From positions 62,001 to 126,000 of the forward strand of contig JADKIO010000002.1 of the NCBI GenBank assembly GCA_016721195.1: a stretch of DNA of 64,000 bases, in the 5' to 3' direction. The translations under genes and the position numbers were made by a program. This stretch comes from Candidatus Geothrix skivensis (GTDB lineage: Bacteria; Acidobacteriota; Holophagae; Holophagales; Holophagaceae). The notes beneath the pieces were generated by a model. The model searched no databases. It was not told where the DNA came from and saw nothing but the letters and a program-made list of their open reading frames with translations. Below, piece by piece: positions 24,722 to 33,752 of the stretch (its first letter is position 1; each line of letters opens with the position of its first letter).

Positions 24722-26020
24722 ATGCGATCTCAGCCCTTTATCCTGCTGGCCCTCGGTCTATCCCAGCCCGTCCTGGCCCAGGCCCTCACAGTGGATGAAG
24801 CCGTCCAGTCGGCGCTCGCCCAGAATCCCCGCCTCGTGGCCGCGCACGCCGACACCGATGCGGCCTCAGCCCAGGCCAGCCAGGCCCGCCTGGACCGGAT
24901 CGGTCGCCTGGAACTGGGTGCCCTGTGGGCCCCGGAACTGAAGAACCCCCAGGTCAGCTTCCCGGGCGTGCCGCCTACCGTGCCACCCTTCCGCTTCGAC
25001 CTCGCCCTCCAGCAGAGGAACAACCTGGAGCTGAGCTACGTCCAGCCCCTATGGACCTGGGGTGCCCTCGCAGGCCGGGTGAAGGCGGCTTCGCTTCAAG
25101 CCGAGGCCAGCATGGATCGCGCCTCCCGCGAGCAGCAGCAGATCCGGTTCGAAGCCACCCAACGCTTCCTGGAGGCCCAGCAGGCGGGCGCAGCCGTCAG
25201 CGTGGCCGAACAGGCCCTGGCCCAGCAACAGGCGTTCCTGGCCACGGCCGGGGCGCGGTTCGCCGAGGGGGTCGCGCCCCGGCTCGACGTGCTCAAGGCC
25301 GAGTTGGCCGTGAGCCAGGCGGAATCCGACCTCATCACCCTCCGCAACCGGGCCAGGACCACGCGCGAGAACCTGGTCACGGTGACCCGCGACCAGCGGT
25401 TCCGGCAGCTGCCCCTGGCGCCATCGGCGGGTCCGTCAGAGGAAGTGCCTTCTGAAGCTGCCTGCCTGCAGCAGGCCAGGGAGCGAAGGCTGGATCTGAA
25501 GTCTCTCAACCGCCAGGCCTCCGCCCTTCGTGCCGGTGCGGCCGCCGAGCGCGCCGCCGGCCTGCCTTCCCTGCATCTCCAGGCCAGCTGGGCCCAACGG
25601 AGCGAACAGGTCAGCACCCTCGGCGAGACCCAGAACCGCACCTCCCTCCTAGGCGTCGCCATCCGCTGGGAGGGACTGGGGCCGAAGCGGGCCCGGGCCC
25701 GCAGCGCCGAGTTCGAAGCGCGGGCCCGGCAGCGGGAAGCCCAGGCCTCCTCCCTGGAGGATCAGCTGGCGCTGGAGATCCGGACGGCCCGCTGGAGGAT
25801 GGAGGACGCCAAGGCCCAAATCACCGTGGCCGAGCGCGCCCTGGCCCAGGCCGAGGAGCGGGCACGGGTCTCCCGGGTGGCCTACCGGGCCGGCACCACC
25901 ACCGCCGTGGATGCGGCCGATGCGGAGTTGGCCCAGAGTCAGGCCCACTACCAGGTGCTGGCCACCCGCCTGGACCTGGGCGTCGCCAGGGCGGCCCTGG
26001 AACTCAGCCTTGGTCGCTAA
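24722..26020 (+). CDS. TolC-family outer-membrane efflux protein
   Basis: 432 residues. It has a signal peptide (PFILLALGLSQPVLAQA), then LTVDEAVQSALAQNPRLVAA, the first helix of the outer-membrane efflux fold, and two homologous long-helix repeats with coiled-coil Ala/Gln/Glu content. The C-terminal ARVSRVAYRAGTTTAVDAAD matches the conserved end of TolC repeats. It is the last gene of the TetR-permease-ATPase-fusion-TolC set. The export substrate cannot be predicted. Confidence 0.88.
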   Translation: MRSQPFILLALGLSQPVLAQALTVDEAVQSALAQNPRLVAAHADTDAASAQASQARLDRIGRLELGALWAPELKNPQVSFPGVPPTVPPFRFDLALQQRNNLELSYVQPLWTWGALAGRVKAASLQAEASMDRASREQQQIRFEATQRFLEAQQAGAAVSVAEQALAQQQAFLATAGARFAEGVAPRLDVLKAELAVSQAESDLITLRNRARTTRENLVTVTRDQRFRQLPLAPSAGPSEEVPSEAACLQQARERRLDLKSLNRQASALRAGAAAERAAGLPSLHLQASWAQRSEQVSTLGETQNRTSLLGVAIRWEGLGPKRARARSAEFEARARQREAQASSLEDQLALEIRTARWRMEDAKAQITVAERALAQAEERARVSRVAYRAGTTTAVDAADAELAQSQAHYQVLATRLDLGVARAALELSLGR

Positions 26021-26172
26021 CAGGTGGAGATGAAGACCAGGGCGCCGGAGGACACCCCGGGATTCGGCCTTCCCTTTTCCCCTCCTTCCGCTAGACTGGT
26101 GGACTCCCCGTCTGGGGACTTTCGAGCCATGTCCGCCGAACTCGGTACGGGACCGCTGGCCCAGGAGCCCAC

Positions 26173-26532
26173 ATGAGCCACATCATCGATCAGCTCGAAG
26201 CCAGCCTGCTTCGCCATGACCTGCCCCGCATCCAGCCCGGCGACACCGTCAAGGTGCACGTCAAGGTGAAGGAAGGCGAGAAGGAGCGCATCCAGCTCTT
26301 CCAGGGCATCGTCATCGGCATCAAGGGCGGCGGCATGCGCACCTCCTTCACCGTCCGCAAGGTCGCGAGCGGCGTGGGCGTGGAGCGCATCTTCCCCCTC
26401 AACAGCCCCACCATCGACAAGCTGGAAGTCATCCGCCACGGCAAGGTCCGCCGCGCCAAGCTCTACTTCCTCCGCGAGAAGCTCGGCAAGGCCGGCCGCC
26501 TCAAGGAGCGCCGCGTCGAGCGTGGCGAATAG
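26173..26532 (+). CDS. rplS: 50S ribosomal protein L19
   Basis: 119 residues, usual size. Visible: LPRIQPGDTVKVHVKVKEGE, RIQLFQGIVIGIKGGGMRTS, FTVRKVASGVGVERIFPLNS and RRAKLYFLRE. It stands alone, separated from trmD by the efflux operon, and ends in an excellent terminator. Confidence 0.96.
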   Translation: MSHIIDQLEASLLRHDLPRIQPGDTVKVHVKVKEGEKERIQLFQGIVIGIKGGGMRTSFTVRKVASGVGVERIFPLNSPTIDKLEVIRHGKVRRAKLYFLREKLGKAGRLKERRVERGE

Positions 26533-26550
26533 TCCCTTTGAACCCATGGA

Positions 26551-26577
26551 AGGCGCCCACCCGGGCGCCTTTTTTTT
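26551..26577 (+). terminator. Intrinsic terminator of rplS
   Basis: Stem AGGCGCCC (26551-26558) with GGGCGCCT (26563-26570), loop ACCC, then a run of eight T. Textbook form. Confidence 0.95.
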
Positions 26578-26606
26578 GCCGAGAATTTTCCTCCACCACA
26601 GGAACT

Positions 26607-26642
26607 AAACCCAGTTAGACCTATATTTCTAGATGGGTTTTT
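26607..26642 (+). terminator. Long-loop hairpin upstream of the outer-membrane protein gene
   Basis: AAACCCA (26607-26613) pairs with TGGGTTT (26634-26640), with an inner TAGA/TCTA pairing and an AU-rich loop, then a short T-run. It sits ~95 bases before the next start codon, so it could be a second rplS terminator or an attenuator. Confidence 0.4.
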
Positions 26643-26734
26643 CTCGCGCCAACCCCGATCATTGACTCCTGATATGTGGAAAAATGAGGCAGCCCACCGG
26701 CTGTTCCCGCCCGATCGTCCCCCTGGGAGAAATC

Positions 26735-27268
26735 ATGAAAACCCTGTCGATAGGCACCCTGGCCGTTCTGGCCACCCTCGCGTCCTCCCTGCAGGCCGAA
26801 GCCCCCCGCTACGGGGTGCAGGGCCTGGTGAACATCCCCCTGGGGGACCTCAAGACCTATGTGGACAGCAAGCCCGGCCCCGGGGTCGGCCTCCACGGCA
26901 CCTTCGACCTGAGCGATGGCCACATGCTGCGGCCCCGCCTGGACTACGGCATCTACCCGGAGGCTTCCTTTGCCACCGTCAAGCAGACGGCTTCCTACCT
27001 GAGCCTGGGCGGGGACTACCTCTACTTCATCGCCGGCAAGCCCGAAGGCTTCTACTTCACCGCCGGCCTGTCCGCCGTGCGCTGGTCCTTCGAGCACAAG
27101 GATGCCCTGACCAAGGTGAGCAGCAACACCACCAAAATCGGCCTGGCGGCGGGCATCGGTTACCAGTGGAACGCCACCGTGGGCACCGAGGCCCGCTGGA
27201 TGCACTCCAGCCTGGCCAGCAGCTTCAAGGCGGATGCCCTGCAGGCGGGCGTCACCATTAGGTTCTGA
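26735..27268 (+). CDS. Small outer-membrane beta-barrel protein
   Basis: 177 residues. The signal peptide is MKTLSIGTLAVLATLASSLQA. The rest alternates polar and hydrophobic residues with aromatic ends (GDYLYFIAGKPEGFYFTAGL, LAAGIGYQWNATVGTEARWM) and finishes in AGVTIRF, a terminal Phe typical of BAM substrates. It looks like an 8-stranded OmpA/OmpW-like barrel of unknown role. An upstream in-frame start exists but would destroy the signal peptide. Confidence 0.75.
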   Translation: MKTLSIGTLAVLATLASSLQAEAPRYGVQGLVNIPLGDLKTYVDSKPGPGVGLHGTFDLSDGHMLRPRLDYGIYPEASFATVKQTASYLSLGGDYLYFIAGKPEGFYFTAGLSAVRWSFEHKDALTKVSSNTTKIGLAAGIGYQWNATVGTEARWMHSSLASSFKADALQAGVTIRF

Positions 27269-27274
27269 TTCTCT

Positions 27275-27345
27275 CCGGGGGTCCCCCTCGCCACGCATGC
27301 GTGGCAAGGATCTAGTGTCGCGCTGCGCGCCTCCGCGTCAGAGGA
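27275..27345. repeat. Interspersed palindromic element, copy B
   Basis: CCGGGGGTCCCCC, then the palindrome GCCACGCATGCGTGGC and AAGGATCTA, aligning with copy A at 12057. The flank CGCTGCGCG is shared too. It is non-coding, in the 190-base gap before the kinase gene. CTCCGCGTCAGAGGACGC downstream is less similar. Confidence 0.7.
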
Positions 27346-27458
27346 CGCTGTGCGTCTTTCCTGCTCCCCACCGGATCTCTGGCCACAGCTTTGGGCGGGC
27401 GTCACAGACAGCACTCGCCTGATGGTGCCATGATCGGCCCCAGCCAAGGGCCGACATC

Positions 27459-29363
27459 GTGGAATCTGATTCAAGCGCAGCAACCCCATCCTTCCACCTG
27501 CTGACGGTGGGCGTGCCGGCTGCCTCTCTCGCGGCGCTTGGCCAGGCCTTCGTTGCCGGGAAGGATGGCCACCCCGTCTGCATCGATATCACCGGGTGGA
27601 CCGAGGCCCAGCTGGACACCTTCGTCTGCGGTCCACTGGATGCCCTGCTCCTCTGGTCTTCGCAGGCCACGGCGGAATGGATCAGCCGGATCAGGACCTT
27701 CCGGAGCCACCACCCGAGCCTCCCGGTCCTGGTCCGCCACTCCGGGAAGGACCCGAGCCAGGCCGAGGCCTTCCTCAGGGAAGGCTTCCAGGAGACCTTC
27801 ATCCTCCCCACCCAATTCCCGGAGGCCCTCCGGCGCGCCCGGGCCCGGCTGGCGGCCCAACGCAGCCAGGGTCTCTCTTCCGGGACGGGCCCCCGGACTG
27901 AGGAGACCTCCTACCGGTTCGATGGGCTCTTTCAGAACCTCTACGATTGGATCTACGTCGTGGGGGTGTCCGAGCAGGGGGAAATGACCTTCGAAACCGT
28001 GAACCCGCCCCTCCACGCCGCGGGCAGTTTTCTCAATCCCGACTTCGCTGGGCGATCTCCAGAATCCTGCCTCTCCGACAGCAGCGCCCACCAGCTGATC
28101 GAGCACTTCCGGCGGGTCGTCCGCGAAGGGACCCCCCTGCAGTTCGAGGAAGCCCACCAGGTGGCAGGAGAAATCAGGACGTTCCAGACGATTCTGACGC
28201 CCGTGAGGAACAAGTGGGGGCGCATCCACCGGATCGCCGGGATCTCCCGGGACATTACCGCCCTGAAGGTCGCACAGGCGGAACTCCTGGCCAGCGAGGA
28301 GCGGCTGAACCATGCACTGGAAGGCACCCAGCAGGGGCTCTGGGACTTGAACCTGGAAACGGGGAACATGTACCGCAGCCCCCGGTGGTTCGGGATGCTC
28401 GGGTATGAACCCGGAGCCATCGGCCCCACGCTCGAGGCAGGCCTGGACCTGATCCACCCGGAGGATCGCCTCCAGACGGAAGCGGCCCTGAATGCCCACC
28501 TGGAAGGCCGGATGCCGGGCATCCAGACCGAGTACCGGCTGCGGACCCGGACCGGTGACTGGCTCTGGGTGTTCGATGCGGGCAAGGTCGTGGCCTGGCG
28601 CGGCGATGGCCAACCCGCCCGCATGGCGGGCATGTGTACCGACATTTCTGAGCGCCGCCGGGCGGAGGAATCCCTCCGGGCCCTGGTGGGGGGCGTGGTG
28701 CACGAGATCCGCAATCCGGTCTATGGCATCTCCATCAACCTGGATGCCCTGGAGGCGACCTTCGGGGATGAACCGCGGTACCACTCCTTTCTGGTCGCCC
28801 TCCGAGAGAGTGCCGAGCGCATCCAGAGCCTCATGAACGACCTCCGGGACTATGGCGAGCCGAGAACCCTGAATCCTGAACCCTGCAGGGTCCGCAGCCT
28901 GCTCGAGGATGCCATGCGCTCCTGTGATGCCCTCCGGGCCGAGAAGGGCTGCATCGTTCGTCAGGCGCTGGAGGACGAGGGACTGGTTCTGCCCCTGAAT
29001 GCCCGCCGCATGCACCAGGTGTTTCGGAACCTCATCGAGAATGCCCTCCATCACTCGCCCAGGGCGGGGACAGTGTCGGTCTGGGGACGGCACCTTCGGG
29101 ATGAAGGTCACGATTGGTGGGCCTTCACGGTCGAGGACGAGGGTTCGGGCTTCGAGCCGGAAAGCCTCGCCCGGGCGTTCGAGCCCTTCTTCACCCGGCG
29201 CAAGGGCGGCACGGGCCTTGGCCTGTCCATCGTGAAGCGGGTGGTGGAAGAGCACGGGGGCAGCATCGAGGTGCAGAATGGCGCCGAGGGCGGCGCCCGC
29301 GTGACCCTGAGATTGCCGGCGCCCCGCCGCCGCATGGAACTGATCGGAGACAGCCGTGCCTAG
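27459..29363 (+). CDS. PAS-domain sensor histidine kinase with degenerate N-terminal receiver-like domain
   Basis: 634 residues, soluble (no membrane helix seen). Order: a receiver-like domain (~10-130) in which the phospho-acceptor position reads DALLLWS, so it lacks the Asp; a PAS-like region (~150-270) ending in IAGISRDITALKVAQAEL; a second PAS/PAC (~285-400: WFGMLGYEPGAI, MAGMCTDISERRRAEESL); HisKA with His415 in GGVVHEIRNPVYGISINL; and an ATPase domain with NLIENALHHSP, VEDEGSGFEP and GGTGLGLSIVKRVVEEHGG. The start is a GTG with a weak ribosome-binding site. It overlaps the NtrC-type regulator gene by 8 bases, its obvious partner. Confidence 0.88.
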   Translation: MESDSSAATPSFHLLTVGVPAASLAALGQAFVAGKDGHPVCIDITGWTEAQLDTFVCGPLDALLLWSSQATAEWISRIRTFRSHHPSLPVLVRHSGKDPSQAEAFLREGFQETFILPTQFPEALRRARARLAAQRSQGLSSGTGPRTEETSYRFDGLFQNLYDWIYVVGVSEQGEMTFETVNPPLHAAGSFLNPDFAGRSPESCLSDSSAHQLIEHFRRVVREGTPLQFEEAHQVAGEIRTFQTILTPVRNKWGRIHRIAGISRDITALKVAQAELLASEERLNHALEGTQQGLWDLNLETGNMYRSPRWFGMLGYEPGAIGPTLEAGLDLIHPEDRLQTEAALNAHLEGRMPGIQTEYRLRTRTGDWLWVFDAGKVVAWRGDGQPARMAGMCTDISERRRAEESLRALVGGVVHEIRNPVYGISINLDALEATFGDEPRYHSFLVALRESAERIQSLMNDLRDYGEPRTLNPEPCRVRSLLEDAMRSCDALRAEKGCIVRQALEDEGLVLPLNARRMHQVFRNLIENALHHSPRAGTVSVWGRHLRDEGHDWWAFTVEDEGSGFEPESLARAFEPFFTRRKGGTGLGLSIVKRVVEEHGGSIEVQNGAEGGARVTLRLPAPRRRMELIGDSRA

Positions 29364-30701
29364 GCCGAAGATCCTGATCATCGAGGATGATCCCGCGGTG
29401 CGACACGGCATGGCCGCCTTCCTGCGCGCCAATGACCTGGATGTGGAGGAAGCGGAGACCTGCCTGAAAGCCACGGAGCTGTTTCGGGCCGGGGGCTTCG
29501 ACGTGGTGGTGGCGGACTATAGCCTGCCGGATGGCACTTCCCTGGACCTCCTGCCCCAGTTCAAGAAGCTGAGCGAGGACACGCCCTTCATCATTCTCAC
29601 GGCACATGGGTCCATCGACCTGGCCGTGAGGGCCATCAAGGAGGGGGCCGAGCAGTTCCTCACCAAGCCGGTGGAGTCGAAGGCCCTGCTGGTGCTGGTG
29701 CGTCGGCTGCTCCAGCAGCAGCGGCTCCGCAAACGCCAGGAGGTGGCCACCCGGGAACAACCGGGCCCCCTGGATCCCTTCCAGGGCGGCAGTTTGGCCA
29801 TCCGCCGCCTGGAGGAGCAGGGCCGGCTGATGCTCGAGTGGGACAGCCCCATCCTCATCCTGGGGGAGACCGGCGCGGGCAAGGGGGTGCTGGCACGCTG
29901 GCTCCACCTGAACGGGCCACGGCGGGAGGAGGCCTTCGTCAACCTCAACTGCGCAGGGCTCACCCGGGAGCTGCTGGAGTCCGAGCTCTTCGGCCACGAG
30001 CGGGGCGCCTTCACCGGCGCTGTCAGCGCCAAGCAGGGGCTCCTGGAGGTCGGGCACAGGGGCGTCGTGTTCCTCGACGAGATCGGGGACATGGACCCCG
30101 CCATTCAGCCCAAGCTCCTCAAGGCCCTGGAGGAGAAGCACTTCCGGCGGCTGGGCGATGTCCGGGACCGCCATGTGGACATTCGGCTCATCGCCAGCAC
30201 CAACATCGATCTTGAAGAGGCCGTGCGGACGAAGAAATTCCGGGATGATCTCTACTACCGCGTCAGCACCCTCACCCTGCGCATTCCACCCCTGCGGGAG
30301 CGACCCGAGGACATCCCCATCCTGGCCCGGTCCATCCTAGTGAATGTCTGCCGGCGCATGGGGCGGGCCGAGGTTCGAGCTCAGCCCAGCAGCCGGGTCG
30401 GCCTGCAGGAATACCCCTGGCCCGGCAACATCCGCGAGCTGGCCAATGTCCTGGAGCGGGCCATGATCCTGCAGCGGGGCGAACGGCTGGAAGCCAGTGA
30501 CCTCGGCCTGGAGTGGCGGGCCCAGTCGGCGGGGGAAGGAAGGAGATGGTCTCCCTCCGGGACATGGAGCGGCTGCACATCGAGCGGGTGCTCCAGCGCA
30601 CCGCGGGAAATGTCACCGAGGCGGCCCAGATCCTGGGCATGGCCCGTCGCACCCTCTACGACCGGATGAAGGCCCTGGGGATACCCACCGGCAAGGACTG
30701 A
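29356..30701 (+). CDS. NtrC-family sigma-54-dependent response regulator (frame broken before the HTH)
   Basis: About 448 residues after correction. The receiver domain has phospho-acceptor Asp54 in VVVADYSLPDG and the LTAHG/TKPV motifs. The AAA+ domain has Walker A ILGETGAGKGVLARW, the sigma-54 contact loop GAFTGAV, Walker B VVFLDEIGDMD, and YYRVSTLTLRIPPLRERPED. The frame drifts between ~30520 and 30541, at the G5 run 30531-30535. The other frame then gives KEMVSLRDMERLHIERVL and a Fis-type HTH (GNVTEAAQILGMARRTLYDR) to the stop at 30701. It activates sigma-54 promoters; two candidates lie nearby. Confidence 0.88.
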
Positions 30702-30735
30702 GCGGAACCCCGCACTGGAGGTGCGGAATTCCGCA
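30701..30735 (+). promoter_or_regulatory. Tandem upstream activator sites for block 1
   Basis: Two palindromic 14-mers: AGCGGAACCCCGCA (30701-30714, beginning on the last base of the regulator stop codon) and TGCGGAATTCCGCA (30722-30735). Their centres are 21 bp apart, two helical turns, as expected for enhancer sites of NtrC-type dimers. The same arrangement recurs at 35624-35658. Confidence 0.7.
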
Positions 30736-30811
30736 TGGCCAAGCGCTTTGACCTTCAGGGATAGCGATTGTAATTGAGTGATTGTTTATAAGTTAACCAT
30801 CTGATCGGGAA

Positions 30812-30827
30812 TGGCTCAGACCTTGCT
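30812..30827 (+). promoter_or_regulatory. Sigma-54 (-24/-12) promoter of block 1
   Basis: TGGCTCAGACCTTGCT fits the consensus TGGCAC-N5-TTGCW at the invariant bases: GG at 30813-30814 and GC at 30825-30826, 10 bp apart. It is preceded by TTAACC and an AT-rich stretch suitable for bending. The start codon is 105 bp after the -12 element. The activator sites are centred 97 bp upstream (downstream palindrome). Confidence 0.75.
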
Positions 30828-30929
30828 CTCTTCCCCTGGCCTCGGTCTATCCCGGGTCCATAGGTCACACCCCGTCCCGTACGTGCCCCGATCCATAAGA
30901 GGGTCGATTCATCCCATGGAGGCTCGAGC

Positions 30930-31881
30930 ATGATCAGCCAACTCAGGAATCTCTTTCTGGTCGCCGTGGCCACGACAGGAGTCATGGCTACGGCCGGAAA
31001 TGATCCAGACTTTCTCTTCAAGCGTCAGATCCAGGCCCACCCCGCCCCCAAGCTTGAGGATGTGAGCGGTCGTGAATACAAGTTCCTCATCGATGCCACC
31101 AAGGCCAAGGGAACACCTGCCGAGGCCTTCAAGGTCATCTGGGGCCAGGTCAAGGCCTCTGCGGCCAAGCAGGGCTTCACCGTCACCGAAAAGGACAAGG
31201 CCCCCCTGAAGATCGAGATGACCACCAAGGAGTATCTGGACACGGTCGATCAGGCCCTCTGGAAGCAGGGCTACCTCATCCGGATCACCACGAAGTACAA
31301 GGCCGGGATCGCAGACGCGAACGGCAAGGTGACGGTGAAGGCCATTTTCGATGATCCTGCAAAAACCCTCGCAACACCCCTTGAAGTGGTTGGCGTCAAG
31401 GGCGAGGAGGAATGCCAGGACAACGCGGGTCCGGGCAAGGGCGGCCGATTGGTGGGCTACATCGAAAAGGGTGCCAGCTTCTCCGTCGCCATCGATGACC
31501 TGGGGAAGATGACCCTGGGAGACTTCGCCAAATATGCCCGAGCTGCTCAAACTCGGTCTGCCTGGCGACACCAAGCTGGTTTCGAACAAAGCCTATTCCT
31601 ACCGCGTCCGGCCTGGTTACGTGGTGCTCCCAGGCACGGAGCCCTGCGGCGTGTCCATGGAAGGCTGGTCCCTCAAAGAAGATGGTCCGATCTTCCTCTA
31701 CGACTTCTCCTACGGATATGACGGATTCACCCTCTACGAAAACCCTGAGACCCACATGCAGGGGGAACTGTTCATGAGCAAGGTCCTCAATGGAGACTTG
31801 GCCGGACTGGCCCTTGCTGACGACGGCAAGTGGGGCGGCTCCAAGGTGCGCATCTTCCTGAAGCGACCCATCACCAAGTAG
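30930..31881 (+). CDS. Exported CYTH-like protein (frame broken near 31535)
   Basis: Start ATG after GGAGGCTCGAGC. The signal peptide is LRNLFLVAVATTGVMATAG. The mature part starts REYKFLIDATKAKGTPAEAF and includes KIEMTTKEYLDTVDQALWKQ, GYLIRITTKYKAG and GKVTVKAIFDD, a pattern of charged beta strands like the CYTH/triphosphate-tunnel fold. In this frame the sequence degenerates after GDFAKYA. The next frame continues from PELLKLGLPGDTKLVSNKAY to a stop at 31881. I read one protein of ~315 residues with a small indel. CYTH assignment is by pattern only. It is the first gene behind a sigma-54 promoter. Hydrolysis of tripolyphosphate or a related substrate in the periplasm is inference. Confidence 0.6.
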
Positions 31882-31933
31882 CTGAATTCACTTTCTTCAA
31901 ATCCTCACCTATTCCCGAAGGAGAACCCCCACG

Positions 31934-32791
31934 ATGACTAGGCACACCCCTCTTTCCGCAGCGCGCGTCCTGCTGGCCTGCTCGTTCCTGCCACTGGCTG
32001 CGCAGGCCCCCGAACCACTGGACAAGCAGTACGGCTACCTGTCCCAGCCCGCCTACATCAAGCACTACGAGGCGGACAAGACCGGCAAGGTGATCCTCAA
32101 CCCCTACCTCCAGGTGGCCAGCAAGGACTATCCGGCCATCCTCGACGTCAAGATGGCTCCCTACAACTGGGTCATCGACGCCATGGGTCGAGTGGGGATC
32201 ATCCCCGAGGCCCCCCATCCCTTGGGCCGGACCTACGAGAAGGGCTTCTTCCGCCCCGAGGACCAGTCCAAGCGCAAGCCCGGCACCCGCGAGAACTTCG
32301 GCCATGTCTCCGCGCTGGGTGGCGCTCCCGGCCGCATCAGCGGCGAGATCCTCTATGACAAGGGGTCCAACAGCTGGACCATCAACAACAAGTCCGGCCG
32401 CTACACGAAGCACAACACCGACCGCACGCCCGATCAGCTCGTCAACGCCGCCACGCTCATTCGCGAGGTGGTGGATCCGGGAACCGCGTCCTGGGGACCC
32501 GTCTTCTTCCTGCTCGAATACTCCGATGAATCCGTCCGCGAAGAGCTCATGAAGAGCCCCAAGCTGGCGTACGATGATGCCGCGAAGAAGAGCCGCCCCC
32601 ACATCATCGTGATGCCCGCCGGGCCGGTGCTGGAACCCAAGGTCGAAAAGCCTGCGGCGAAGGCAGAGGCATCAACGGTCAAGACCGCCGAGGTGGCACC
32701 GGCCAAGATCGCAGAGGAGGCGCCCAAGGCGGCCCCCAAGGCCAAGAAGGCCAAGAAGGCCAAGGCCGCCAACAACGACGATCCCTCTTGA
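31934..32791 (+). CDS. Exported protein of unknown function with Lys/Ala tail
   Basis: 285 residues. It has a signal peptide (ARVLLACSFLPLAAQA), a globular region (~25-225) with FGHVSALGGAPGRISGEILY, SWTINNKSGRYTKHNTDRTP and DQLVNAATLIREVVD, then a low-complexity tail of Ala/Lys/Glu/Pro repeats ending AKKAKKAKAANND. I do not recognise the family. The tail could interact with anionic polymers such as polyphosphate, which is speculation. It is the second gene of block 1, with AAGGAGAACCCCC before the ATG. Confidence 0.7.
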   Translation: MTRHTPLSAARVLLACSFLPLAAQAPEPLDKQYGYLSQPAYIKHYEADKTGKVILNPYLQVASKDYPAILDVKMAPYNWVIDAMGRVGIIPEAPHPLGRTYEKGFFRPEDQSKRKPGTRENFGHVSALGGAPGRISGEILYDKGSNSWTINNKSGRYTKHNTDRTPDQLVNAATLIREVVDPGTASWGPVFFLLEYSDESVREELMKSPKLAYDDAAKKSRPHIIVMPAGPVLEPKVEKPAAKAEASTVKTAEVAPAKIAEEAPKAAPKAKKAKKAKAANNDDPS

Positions 32792-32834
32792 TCTGAGTCA
32801 GTTTCCACCCCTTGAATCCAGGAGATATCCAGAT

Positions 32835-33590
32835 ATGAAAACCCGACTCATCACTTCCCTGGGGTTCGCCCTCGCCCTTTCCGCGATGCTTCCCCTGGCT
32901 GGCCAGGGCCTCGTCACCCCCGTGGTGTCCGTGGTCAAGGGCGAGAAGCACTTCAAGACCGGCTACGACCCCATCAATGTGGACGGCACCATCAACGCCA
33001 TCATCGAGATCCCAGCCGGCACCACCGCCAAAATCGAAACGCTCGACAACGGCACCATGGAGCTGGAGCAGAAGGATGGCGCCCCCCGCTTCGTGAAGTA
33101 CCTCGGCTACCCCGCCAACTACGGGCTTGTTCCCCGCAGCGTGCTGCTCAAGTCCAAGGGTGGCGACGGCGACCCCCTGGATGTCATCGTCCTGGGACCC
33201 GCCCTGCCCACGGGCACCATCGTCAAGTGCCGCCCCATCGGCGTCCTGACCCTGGTGGACAATGGGGAGCTCGACGACAAGATCATCCTGGCCCCCGTGA
33301 ATTCGGTCTTCGGATCCATCAAAGGCATCGAGGAGCTTGACAAGAAATTCCCCGGCGTGACGGGCATCCTCCAGACCTGGTTCACCTCCTACAAGGGCTA
33401 TGGCAAGGATGGCAAGCTGCAGCTCAGCTCCAAGGGCTTCAAGAGCCGCTCCGCCGCCATCAAGGTCATCGGCGATGCCGTTCTCGACTACGAGATGTCC
33501 GTCTCCACCGACGCCGATCGCCGCGCCCTGGACGAGAAGGGCAACCCCTTCCTCTACCGCTGGCCCGGTGCCAAGAACAAGGGTGAGTGA
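32835..33590 (+). CDS. Family I inorganic pyrophosphatase with signal peptide
   Basis: Hydrolyses PPi to two Pi. The product is 251 residues. The family I signature GGDGDPLDVIVLGPAL supplies the metal-binding Asp residues. Also visible: INAIIEIPAGTTAKIE, RFVKYLGYPANYGLVPRSVL, KCRPIGVLTLVDNGELDDKI and SYKGYGKDGK. An N-terminal signal (TSLGFALALSAMLPLAGQG) is unusual: most family I enzymes are cytosolic. This one is expected in the periplasm and would serve phosphate scavenging rather than biosynthesis. AGGAGATATCC precedes the ATG. Confidence 0.9.
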   Translation: MKTRLITSLGFALALSAMLPLAGQGLVTPVVSVVKGEKHFKTGYDPINVDGTINAIIEIPAGTTAKIETLDNGTMELEQKDGAPRFVKYLGYPANYGLVPRSVLLKSKGGDGDPLDVIVLGPALPTGTIVKCRPIGVLTLVDNGELDDKIILAPVNSVFGSIKGIEELDKKFPGVTGILQTWFTSYKGYGKDGKLQLSSKGFKSRSAAIKVIGDAVLDYEMSVSTDADRRALDEKGNPFLYRWPGAKNKGE

Positions 33591-33684
33591 TCGCCGGTCA
33601 GATAGATCTCGACCGGAATTGTGGATGGCCAATCGCTCGTTGTTAAGGGTGATCGATAAATCGGTCGATGGAGGAACCACTCGA

Positions 33685-33705
33685 TTAGCCGTCTGTTACG
33701 GCTAA
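33685..33705 (+). terminator. Hairpin between pyrophosphatase and Cache-like gene
   Basis: TTAGCCGT (33685-33692) with ACGGCTAA (33698-33705), loop CTGTT. A weaker CCGGTC/GACCGG pair lies at 33594-33616. There is no T-tract. The rest of this 160-base gap has short TTCTTCAACC repeats and no gene. Confidence 0.45.
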
Positions 33706-33752
33706 ATCACCATTCTTCAACCGTTCTTCAACCATTCTGACGGGAGGCTTCC

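Noticed and set aside
27471..29474. Long antisense open frame opposite the histidine kinase
   Set aside because: Shadow of a high-GC gene; no motifs, and the plus-strand frame has complete kinase domains.
33634..33652. Possible third sigma-54 promoter (TGGCC...TTGTT) before the Cache-like gene
   Set aside because: The spacing between GG and the downstream element is wrong, TTGC is absent, and no activator palindromes lie upstream.
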